Below are positions 1 through 4,739 of a stretch of DNA of 6,583 nt, piece after piece. A program made the position numbers and the translations under genes. Source of the DNA: CAYJXA01 sp964404595 (lineage in GTDB: Archaea > Nanobdellota > Nanobdellia > Woesearchaeales > GW2011-AR9); contig CAYOKQ010000071.1 of assembly GCA_964404595.1 (NCBI GenBank), positions 1 to 6,583 on the forward strand, written 5' to 3'. The notes under the pieces were generated by a model. It was given only the letters and a program-made list of their open reading frames with translations. It had not been told where the DNA came from and searched no databases. Every line of letters starts with the position of its first letter. Position 1 is the first letter of the stretch.

Positions 1-242
1 TAGGGCTTTTTAATTATAGCCACGAGCAGACTATTGACGTGGGCCGGGCTATGCTTGCAGGAAGTAATGCTGGACCTTTGGAACAAGGAATTCTGCGCGA
101 GTGTATAGACAAAGATCCAAATGCTAGGCAGATGCGTGCAAGACTAGGCGATTATATGGTTGCGATAGGCACATTTGCTCAAGAATTAAGTAATCGATCT
201 TTATTTTTGGGAGTTCGTGTCGAGCCAGAGTATCGAGGGTAA
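1..242 (+). CDS. 3' end of an unrecognised protein (5' partial)
   Basis: The frame is open from the left edge (first full codon at base 3) to TAA at 240-242, giving the last 79 or so residues. A GTG at 39 could serve as a start. No ribosome-binding sequence precedes it, however, and the frame continues upstream without a stop, so I read this as the C-terminal part of a longer protein. The visible part is soluble and probably mostly helical in its first half (AMLAGSNAGPLEQGI, then a charged KDPNARQMRARLGDY stretch), ending in a short strand-like tail (SLFLGVRVEPEY). There is no signal peptide, membrane helix or motif I recognise. It converges on the regulator gene on the other strand with 5 bases between the two stop codons. 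Function unknown. Confidence 0.55.
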   Translation, partial: GLFNYSHEQTIDVGRAMLAGSNAGPLEQGILRECIDKDPNARQMRARLGDYMVAIGTFAQELSNRSLFLGVRVEPEYRG

Positions 243-247
243 ATAGT

Positions 248-445
248 TTATTTCTTCTCATACAAAAATACTTCTTCCACCGTGCTTTTAAGCACCCGTG
301 CGATCTTAAATGCTAATTCTAACGAAGGAGCATATTTACCTGTTTCAATGGCGAGAATGGTTTGCCTGGTTACTTCCACCTTATCTGCCAAATCTTCCTG
401 ACGAAGATTGTAGCGTGCACGTAATTCTTTAATGCAGTTTTTCAT
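248..445 (-). CDS. Small Cro/CI-type (XRE family) transcriptional regulator
   Basis: This 65-residue protein is essentially one helix-turn-helix domain of the short YozG-like XRE type. The scaffold is QEDLADKV (helix 2, residues 16-23), turn, TRQTILAIETG (recognition helix, about 26-36), then the typical YAPSLELAFKIARVL segment. There is no ligand or membrane domain. It is the last gene of a three-gene minus-strand operon. Its ATG lies 17 bases inside the end of the preceding small membrane-protein frame, so translation is probably coupled. Small regulators of this type commonly sit beside DUF2178 membrane proteins in archaea and Firmicutes; what the pair senses is not established. The perfect palindrome at 973-988, next to the operon's TATA box, is a plausible binding site and would imply autorepression (inference). 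Confidence 0.9.
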   Translation of the reverse strand: MKNCIKELRARYNLRQEDLADKVEVTRQTILAIETGKYAPSLELAFKIARVLKSTVEEVFLYEKK

Positions 446-521
446 AAATGCTTCTTGAGATAAAGCGTGAATAGAGTATCATAATAAGGCCAATTATCCC
501 TATGACTATTCCCAAAGTCAT
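429..521 (-). CDS. Tiny single-helix membrane protein, start uncertain (possible frameshift)
   Basis: As read, an ATG at 521 opens a 30-residue protein with one transmembrane helix (LGIVIGIIGLIMILYSRFI) and a short charged tail, ending at 429 inside the regulator gene. A better start is one frame away. ATG at 544-542 overlaps the stop of the upstream membrane-protein gene as ATGA and is followed by six A's (541-536), but in that frame it gives only MKKEITIQ and a stop. One additional A in the run would make MKKRNNHS followed by the MTLG sequence, a 38-residue protein. This could be an assembly indel, real slippage on the A-run, or true initiation at 521. A longer version of the frame running back to 614 lies inside the upstream gene and is probably a shadow. 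Function unknown; its position between the membrane protein and the regulator suggests it belongs to the same module. Confidence 0.5.
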   Translation of the reverse strand: MTLGIVIGIIGLIMILYSRFISRSIYEKLH

Positions 522-540
522 TGAATGGTTATTTCTTTTT

Positions 541-951
541 TCATGATATTCTCTGTTTCTGAATATGATAATATATACCAAACACCAGGGCACTGAGCAG
601 ATTGACGAATACAAAAAGATCAGCGCTTTGGAAGGTGTACTTGGTTACTGCTTCAACAGCAAAGATTACCAAAAATATATATGGAAGGGATGCCCAGGCA
701 ACTAATCCGCTTATTTCGGCAAGATGCCGCAGCCGTTCATCTTTTTCTGCATGCTTTTGTCTCCACCTTTTGCCTAATTTCCAACTCAAAGCAGCTATCG
801 TGCTATATACAGCCGCTATCAATAGGAAAAGGGCCGCATCGCTCCACGTTATGGTATCATCTTGAGTTTGCGCACTCCATGCTAATAGAGCGAAAGCTAT
901 CACAAATGTCACTGCTCCTGCTATTTTTAATGTATCGCCTTTCATTGTCAT
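541..951 (-). CDS. Four-helix membrane protein resembling DUF2178
   Basis: The frame extends to a TTG at 969, but ATG at 951 (136 residues) or ATG at 945 is more likely the start. None has a Shine-Dalgarno site. Numbering from the TTG, hydrophobic helices lie at about 14-33, 45-63, 88-107 and 116-135. Between helices 2 and 3 is a basic, charged cytoplasmic loop ending in KDERLRHLAEISG; the DER sequence at 77-79 just before helix 3 is the hallmark that makes me compare it with DUF2178. The tail YYHIQKQRIS is also typical. It is the first gene of an operon with a tiny membrane protein and an XRE-family regulator, the usual DUF2178 neighbourhood. No enzymatic motif is visible. The role is unknown; a membrane partner or sensor for the regulator is a guess. 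The family assignment is by motif and context only. Confidence 0.75.
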   Translation of the reverse strand: MTMKGDTLKIAGAVTFVIAFALLAWSAQTQDDTITWSDAALFLLIAAVYSTIAALSWKLGKRWRQKHAEKDERLRHLAEISGLVAWASLPYIFLVIFAVEAVTKYTFQSADLFVFVNLLSALVFGIYYHIQKQRIS

Positions 952-972
952 GTCATTTAAACCGTACAAAAT

Positions 973-988
973 GTAATGTATACATTAC
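973..988. promoter_or_regulatory. Perfect 16-bp palindrome, candidate operator
   Basis: GTAATGTATACATTAC is a perfect inverted repeat with no spacer. It lies directly downstream of the TATA box at 996-1003 and upstream of every candidate start of the DUF2178-like gene, so it covers the expected transcription start region. A dimeric Cro/CI-type protein would bind a site of this symmetry, and the operon encodes one. Repression by blocking RNA polymerase recruitment or initiation is inferred from position. Confidence 0.6.
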
Positions 989-995
989 TTTATCG

Positions 996-1010
996 ATATA
1001 AAATCTTTCC
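996..1010 (-). promoter_or_regulatory. Archaeal BRE/TATA promoter of the DUF2178-regulator operon
   Basis: On the minus strand the purine-rich GGAAAGA (1010-1004, BRE-like) runs straight into TTTTATAT (1003-996). A start site about 26 bases downstream of the box centre would fall near 972-974, a few bases before the TTG at 969 and about 20 before the ATG at 951. The transcript would therefore be leaderless or have a very short leader. Confidence 0.55.
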
Positions 1011-1046
1011 TAATGGAATATATGTTTCAGAAATTTATTTCATCAG

Positions 1047-1892
1047 TTAAATTGAAATAAGTAGAAGTCCCATAACCGCAGCACAAATGCCCATCTTCTG
1101 TAATGAAGTTAGTTTTTCTCGCAGTAGAAATATTCCCAGCATGACGCTGATGACTGGCACTGCCGAAATGATTGGCGCCACTATCGACATAGGCGATTTT
1201 AAAATAGCCAGATTGTAGGTTAGGAACCCTATCCCATCGAGAAATCCTACCAGAATGATAAGCCAGAATGCTTTTGCAGTTGTGTTCATGACATTTATTT
1301 TTTCTGTAACTATGATGGGGATCGCCAAGAACGAAGTCATGATTTTTGCCACCGATGCCACCACAAATGCTCCCATGAGCAGCAAAGGCGCTTTCATGCT
1401 AAAAAAGTACAGCCCCCAAATAATCATCGAGACAACTGCAAACACAAGATAGCGGTCAACAGAAAAACGCTCCCCTTTTTTGAATACTATGGCAACAATT
1501 CCTGCCAATATTAAAACCATGGCTAAAGCTTGTATTGATGAGACAGCTTCATTATATATAACAATCCCTAAAATTATTGGGATAACAGCCCAGGAATTGG
1601 CAATAGAAGAGGTTAGTGCAACCCCTTTTGCTTCCATGGCTTTATAATACGCAAACATTCCGGCAAAATTAGCCAATGCCAATCCGATAAGCCACCACCA
1701 ACCTGAAGACGATATAACCACCCACTCATCCAGGAGAAAGGTGAGAACTAGAATAATCACCCCGCCAAACAACTGTCCCAGAAGAATGACTTTCCATTTG
1801 GAGTTGTGATTGAGTGCTAATTTTGTGGCCAGTTCCGAGAAACTAAAGCTCAGTAAAGATGCGAATGCAAAAAGTATTCCTAATTCCGGCAT
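1047..1892 (-). CDS. EamA-family (DMT superfamily) ten-helix transporter
   Basis: The 281-residue integral membrane protein has the two-fold pseudo-repeat of the drug/metabolite transporter superfamily, with five helices in each half. The first EamA unit covers roughly residues 3-136 and the second 148-280. Each half ends in the diagnostic pattern: a Gly/Ala/Ser-rich helix followed by an acidic residue at the start of the last helix (IVIYNEAVSS near 115, IFLLREKLTS near 259). A short basic loop (KKGERFSVD, 138-146) separates the halves. The length is normal for the family. The substrate cannot be read from the sequence; members export amino acids, metabolites or nucleotide sugars. It follows the Zn-ribbon gene by 34 bases on the same strand but has its own TATA box 25 bases before its ATG and no Shine-Dalgarno site, so it is probably made from a separate leaderless transcript. 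Confidence 0.9.
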   Translation of the reverse strand: MPELGILFAFASLLSFSFSELATKLALNHNSKWKVILLGQLFGGVIILVLTFLLDEWVVISSSGWWWLIGLALANFAGMFAYYKAMEAKGVALTSSIANSWAVIPIILGIVIYNEAVSSIQALAMVLILAGIVAIVFKKGERFSVDRYLVFAVVSMIIWGLYFFSMKAPLLLMGAFVVASVAKIMTSFLAIPIIVTEKINVMNTTAKAFWLIILVGFLDGIGFLTYNLAILKSPMSIVAPIISAVPVISVMLGIFLLREKLTSLQKMGICAAVMGLLLISI

Positions 1893-1912
1893 ATGCAGAT
1901 GGAAACTATAAC

Positions 1913-1921
1913 CTATAAAAA
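1913..1921 (-). promoter_or_regulatory. TATA box for the EamA transporter (leaderless)
   Basis: TTTTTATAG on the minus strand is centred about 25 bases upstream of the ATG at 1892, the spacing expected if transcription starts at the start codon. No ribosome-binding sequence lies between. The box sits in the short gap after the stop of the Zn-ribbon gene. Confidence 0.45.
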
Positions 1922-1926
1922 TCTAT

Positions 1927-2304
1927 TTATTTCTCTTCCTGCTTAAATGCCTGAGCAATGTCGATAAAATACTTGCCTTCGTCTAACTTGACAATGAGTG
2001 GATCTTTCTTAAATAGATGGACTAAATCCAGTTCATATTTTCCCGGCTTTAATACCCGAATTGCTTCTAGGTCCAATATCACTGGTTTATCCGGATCTTC
2101 CTGCTTAATATTGAGAATTTCGGCCACATCTTCTTCAATATGCTGCTTATCTTCCTCCGTTAAAGAATTAATGAGTTCTTTGCCCTCTTCCACGTGCTGT
2201 TTCTTCACATAGAAAAAAAGCCGAGCACCACAGGTACATCCTGTTAATATTTGGCTTGCTCCGTCCGGGAATAAAGCGCTGCAGCGCACGCATTGATGTG
2301 GCAT
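1927..2304 (-). CDS. Archaeal Zn-ribbon protein (COG3364/DUF2072 type)
   Basis: The 125-residue protein begins with a zinc ribbon, CVRC at residues 5-8 and CTC at 23-25, giving four Cys ligands around the sequence FPDGASQILTG. This arrangement, followed by RLFFYVKK, is characteristic of the archaea-specific Zn-ribbon family grouped as COG3364. A highly acidic helical middle (about 38-72) contains EEDKQHIEEDVAEIL. A C-terminal segment from about residue 74 has short strands and the near-repeated phrases GKYELDLVHLFKK and GKYFIDIAQAFKQ, which look like two copies of one small unit. In many archaea it is encoded next to a DUF2073 protein and an Era-like GTPase, as here; it starts 7 bases after the DUF2073 stop. 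The molecular function is not established. A role together with the GTPase in ribosome or RNA metabolism is only a guess. Confidence 0.85.
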   Translation of the reverse strand: MPHQCVRCSALFPDGASQILTGCTCGARLFFYVKKQHVEEGKELINSLTEEDKQHIEEDVAEILNIKQEDPDKPVILDLEAIRVLKPGKYELDLVHLFKKDPLIVKLDEGKYFIDIAQAFKQEEK

Positions 2305-2311
2305 TGGAGTC

Positions 2312-2703
2312 TTATTTTCTCTTCGTTTTCACTTTGGCTGCTTCCTGGGTAAATAATTCTATCTTGTCAGGGTTTCGTTCTATCTTTTTAACGATAGAAG
2401 CTGGCCCGATAATGGTAAAACCCTGCCGATCGCCTAAAAGGAGCGTCGCCATGGTATTACGTACTTTCGCAACGGCATCCTGCCTGGTTTTGTCAGGATA
2501 TACCACGCTAAGTTCAATTCCTTAAATTTAGGAGAAATTTCTTCCATGGTAATTTCGATCAGATCCGCTTCTTCCTCTTTGCGTAACCTGCCTTCCATGA
2601 TCACGATGCGGTCTTCTTTCACAATGTTCAGGAGCTTATTTACTCGTTTTGCTGACGAGAGCTGCTGAATTTCATGATAGGGTATAAATTGAAAAGTTAC
2701 CAT
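2312..2703 (-). pseudogene. DUF2073 family protein gene, interrupted by an apparent single-base frameshift
   Basis: Two overlapping frames together make one protein. ATG at 2703 gives residues 1-65 (VTFQFIPYHEIQQLSS through EEISPKFKELNL). The continuation lies in the neighbouring frame from 2506 to the stop at 2312, reading VVYPDKTRQDAVAKVRNTM and then LLLGDRQGFTIIGP. Read through, this is about 130 residues and matches the archaeal DUF2073 pattern, including the RIVIMEGRL and GLTIIGPA-like segments. The frame change lies between 2521 and 2436, best placed at 2506-2510 (TTAGCGTGG on the minus strand). One added base after TTAGC would restore ELNLAVVYPDK. Without repair the first frame ends in about 23 unrelated residues at 2434. 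The gene has a plausible ribosome-binding GAGG 4 bases before its ATG and sits between its usual partners. Both halves keep family-like sequence, so this is either a sequencing/assembly error or a very recent mutation; recoding cannot be excluded. Confidence 0.75.
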
Positions 2704-2758
2704 TATTCCTCTTTTGTATTGGGTATCATTGTCAATGCCTTTTAAAGGTTTTCTATTT

Positions 2759-3394
2759 TTACCTGGCTAATTTAAAGAGATGCTCATAAAAGTCATCAAT
2801 ATGCTTCCCATATTTTGCCGATATTCCCAACACCGGATATTGGGGGAATGCCGCTTTAATGACATCGATGCTTGATTTTTTTAGATCTACTTTATTGGCG
2901 GCAATAAGCACCGGGATGTTGCGTGCCTGCAGATTGCCTATGATGGTAATATTGACTTGCGAATAAGGATCTTTGGTGGCATCAAGCACCACCACGACCG
3001 AGTCCATGGTATCTAGCCATTTAATAGCATCAATAACTCCTTTGGTGGCCTCTTTAGCCCGCTTTTTAGCTTCAGTCTTATTCATTCCTTTACGGATAAA
3101 TTCTTCATAATCAATTTTTGTGGCAATGCCGGGCGTGTCCACCAAAGAGAACGTTAATTCTTTTCCTTTCTTGTTTTTAATATTGACCTGTTCTTTGACA
3201 TTAATTTCTCTGGTCTCATGCGCGATATGAGAAACACTTGACATTTCTTCCCCGAGCCAATCGGCGCAGATTCGATTCGCCAGGGTACTTTTTCCACCAT
3301 TGGGAGGGCCGTATAAGCCCAGCTTAACATGACTTTTTTTACTGAATATATTTGACGAGAATCTTTTCCAAAACTGTAAAATACTTTTCACCAT
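2759..3394 (-). CDS. Era-like GTP-binding protein (archaeal, DUF2073-linked)
   Basis: This is a TRAFAC-class GTPase with all core motifs. Numbering from a TTG at 3412, they are G1 GPPNGGKS at 35-42, candidate G2 Thr in HETREI (about 67), G3 DTPG at 92-95, G4 NKVD at 173-176 and G5 SAK at 198-200. I prefer the ATG at 3394 (211 residues). A GGAGG ribosome-binding sequence at 3410-3406 lies 11 bases before it and overlaps the TTG candidate. The N-terminus (residues 1-28) is a basic, amphipathic stretch that may touch membrane or RNA. The protein ends soon after the G domain, so the KH domain of bacterial Era is absent. A long charged insert (about 100-125, KGMNKTEAKKRAKEA) follows G3. It is the first gene of the minus-strand cluster with DUF2073 and the Zn-ribbon protein, a conserved archaeal arrangement of unknown function. 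Confidence 0.9.
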   Translation of the reverse strand: MVKSILQFWKRFSSNIFSKKSHVKLGLYGPPNGGKSTLANRICADWLGEEMSSVSHIAHETREINVKEQVNIKNKKGKELTFSLVDTPGIATKIDYEEFIRKGMNKTEAKKRAKEATKGVIDAIKWLDTMDSVVVVLDATKDPYSQVNITIIGNLQARNIPVLIAANKVDLKKSSIDVIKAAFPQYPVLGISAKYGKHIDDFYEHLFKLAR

Positions 3395-3405
3395 CCTCTT
3401 TATGT

Positions 3406-3410
3406 CCTCC
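3406..3410 (-). promoter_or_regulatory. Shine-Dalgarno site deciding the GTPase start
   Basis: GGAGG on the minus strand, 11 bases before the ATG at 3394. It supports that start over the TTG at 3412, which overlaps the site. Confidence 0.55.
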
Positions 3411-3420
3411 AAAGTTCTTC

Positions 3421-3442
3421 TATTTTAAACCTCTTCTTAAAG
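3421..3442 (-). promoter_or_regulatory. Candidate TATA region for the GTPase cluster
   Basis: Two weak TATA-like elements lie on the minus strand: CTTTAAG (3442-3436) and TTTAAAATA (3429-3421). The upstream one would place the transcript start near 3412 and keep the Shine-Dalgarno site in the leader, so it fits better. Neither is a strong consensus. Confidence 0.3.
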
Positions 3443-3477
3443 ATTGTGGTGGTGGAAAGAAGGTATGAGCAGTATAA

Positions 3478-3485
3478 TTTATAAG
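3478..3485 (+). promoter_or_regulatory. TATA box of the microprotein/paralogue operon (leaderless)
   Basis: TTTATAAG is a near-consensus archaeal TATA box centred 26 bases before the ATG at 3508. This predicts transcription starting at or beside the start codon, with no leader. It lies in the 95-base divergent region shared with the GTPase cluster. Confidence 0.65.
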
Positions 3486-3507
3486 CCCAAAACGATTCTT
3501 TCCCCAG

Positions 3508-3612
3508 ATGAAAGCAACTTTACTTATCATCCTCATCATCATCGGAAACCTGTCACTTTATTGGCTCTTCTTCGGTAAAAAAAGATTTGAACAAAAGTAT
3601 GGCAGGGGTTAA
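3508..3612 (+). CDS. 34-residue single-helix membrane microprotein
   Basis: ATG at 3508 to TAA at 3610-3612 encodes 34 residues. A hydrophobic helix (ATLLIILIIIGNLSLYWLFF, about 3-22) is followed by a basic tail, GKKRFEQKYGRG. The positive-inside rule places the tail in the cytoplasm. It is too short for most automatic gene callers, but two things support it: a strong TATA box at leaderless spacing upstream, and a stop only 2 bases before the start of the next gene. Its last codons (GGCAGGGGT) also supply a purine-rich sequence just before that next start, so translation of the two is probably coupled. I do not recognise a named family. A membrane anchor or partner for the two downstream proteins is a reasonable guess. 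Confidence 0.7.
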   Translation: MKATLLIILIIIGNLSLYWLFFGKKRFEQKYGRG

Positions 3613-3614
3613 GC

Positions 3615-4133
3615 ATGGGCGAACGCAGGGTGGTGGTAGATCAGCTGAAATTCAGCTACGAGGGCCTGTTTAATGCCTCGGAATTGTTCACCGTTATTTC
3701 ATCATGGTTTTTTGAAAAGGGATGGGACTGGATGGAAACGATGAATCAGGAATTCGTCACACCAGAAGGAAAGCATATCCGCATTATCCTGGATCCTTGG
3801 AAAAGCTCGAGTGACTACTACAAAATTTCAATGCACCTTAAGATCCATATGATGGACCTAAAAGATGTTGAAGTGGAGAATAAAGGGGAAACTCTGCGTC
3901 TTAATCAAGGGCTGGTTCGGATGGTAATCGACGGTTATGTTATTAGCGACAGAAGCGGGAAATGGGTCAATAAAGACAAGCCTTTCTTTTGGTTCTTGTC
4001 GCTTGTTTTCGAAAAATATTTTTTCCGGGACCATTTAGGAAAACTCGAAACTTGGATCAAGAGCGATGTCGACGATCTTCATCAGAAAATAAAAAATTAT
4101 CTGAACGTATTCAAGTATACGTATCAAACATAA
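3615..4133 (+). CDS. Uncharacterised protein, paralogue A of a tandem pair
   Basis: The 172-residue protein has no signal peptide and no family I can name. It has a strand-rich N-terminal region (VVVDQLKFSYEGLF, 6-19), a helix (ASELFTVISSWFFEKG, 21-36), then strand pairs around HIRIILDPWKS (54-64) and YKISMHLKIHMMDL (69-82). A further strand section is VRMVIDGYVISD (101-112). An aromatic hydrophobic helix follows (PFFWFLSLVFEKYFF, 123-137), then a charged C-terminal helix (about 144-164). The aromatic helix could be buried or lie on a membrane surface. Residues 6-86 align without gaps to residues 14-94 of the next gene's product, sharing Y-x-G-[LI]-F, L-F-x-x-I, V-T-x-x-G, P-[WF]-K-S and I-x-H. 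It is the second gene of a plus-strand operon, 2 bases after the microprotein stop and 3 bases before the next start. Function unknown. Confidence 0.8.
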   Translation: MGERRVVVDQLKFSYEGLFNASELFTVISSWFFEKGWDWMETMNQEFVTPEGKHIRIILDPWKSSSDYYKISMHLKIHMMDLKDVEVENKGETLRLNQGLVRMVIDGYVISDRSGKWVNKDKPFFWFLSLVFEKYFFRDHLGKLETWIKSDVDDLHQKIKNYLNVFKYTYQT

Positions 4134-4136
4134 GCC

Positions 4137-4739
4137 ATGGCAGAAGATTTTTTAGAAACCACTTCAGAAAAAGATTTAATAATTAATGCCCGGCAATTGA
4201 AGTATAAAGGAATCTTTACACCTAACCAGCTTTTTGCTACCATAAACAAAGCCGTCAAAGAGCGCGGTTTTTCATCCAGAGAAAAAAAAACTGAAGAGCT
4301 GGTTACGGAGAATGGCCGCCAGACCTATGTTGAATTACGGCCTTTTAAATCCAAGACCAATTATTTGGCACTATCGCTTAAAATTCGGATTCATCTCGAT
4401 AATATGCAGGAAATTGTGCCCGCTGCAGACGATGCTAAAATTCCCCAGTACACCGGCGATGTTACTATTTATTTTGATGCCTGGGTGCTCACGGATTGGG
4501 AACTGCGCTGGAACATGACTCCTGTGACTTTTTTTCTCAAAGGCTTTATTAATAAATTTATATATATCTTTCCACTTGAAGCTGGCGCGCGTGGAGAACT
4601 CGTGGGAGACACTGCATATATTTATGCAAAAATTAAGAAATTTCTCTTATCCAATGAGCCGCCTAAAGGAAAAGAAGTTCGGGAAGAAGATATCCGCAGG
4701 CAAATGGAAGAAGAGATTGAAAATGCTTTTATTCAATAG
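4137..4739 (+). CDS. Uncharacterised protein, paralogue B of a tandem pair
   Basis: The 200-residue protein is clearly homologous to its upstream neighbour, with conserved signatures QLKYKGIF (20-27), QLFATI (31-36), LVTENG (55-60), RPFKS (68-72) and LKIRIHL (81-87). Later strand pairs (VTIYFDAWVLTDWELRW, 109-125) and a hydrophobic segment (PVTFFLKGFINKFIYIF, 129-145) also correspond to the neighbour's aromatic helix. It differs by an extra N-terminal segment of 8 residues, an insertion around 95-105 and an acidic, helical C-terminal extension (about 175-200, EEDIRRQMEEEIENAF) that may form a coiled coil. No catalytic motif or signal peptide is visible. The pair is probably an old duplication whose products may form a heteromer (inference). 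Its stop overlaps the end of the convergent lipoprotein gene by 11 bases. Function unknown. Confidence 0.8.
   Translation: MAEDFLETTSEKDLIINARQLKYKGIFTPNQLFATINKAVKERGFSSREKKTEELVTENGRQTYVELRPFKSKTNYLALSLKIRIHLDNMQEIVPAADDAKIPQYTGDVTIYFDAWVLTDWELRWNMTPVTFFLKGFINKFIYIFPLEAGARGELVGDTAYIYAKIKKFLLSNEPPKGKEVREEDIRRQMEEEIENAFIQ

Noticed and set aside
429..614. A 61-residue version of the tiny membrane gene starting at 614
   Set aside because: Its first half overlaps the end of the DUF2178-like gene in another frame and looks like an unrelated translation (Cys/Trp/Ile-rich); only the part from about 544 or 521 is plausible.
248..969. Toxin-antitoxin interpretation of the regulator and its membrane neighbours
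   Set aside because: A membrane protein with a small XRE regulator can suggest this, but the first protein has four helices and DUF2178-like features and resembles no toxin family I know.
602..1001. Open frames on the plus strand opposite the DUF2178-like gene
   Set aside because: They are antisense to a clear membrane protein, have low-complexity Ser/Arg/Leu composition and no promoter or family signature.
2434..2505. The C-terminal tail of the first DUF2073 frame after the break (WYILTKPGRM and on)
   Set aside because: It does not resemble the family, whereas the neighbouring frame over the same bases does; it is out-of-frame sequence.
1958..2525. Plus-strand frames opposite the Zn-ribbon and DUF2073 genes
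   Set aside because: They are Ser/Leu-rich antisense shadows of genes recognisable on the minus strand.
2738..2748. CCTTT-T-AAAGG inverted repeat between the GTPase and DUF2073 genes
   Set aside because: Stems of five bases with a one-base loop cannot form a hairpin; it may be a weak TATA-like element but lies about 40 bases before the start, so I do not call it.
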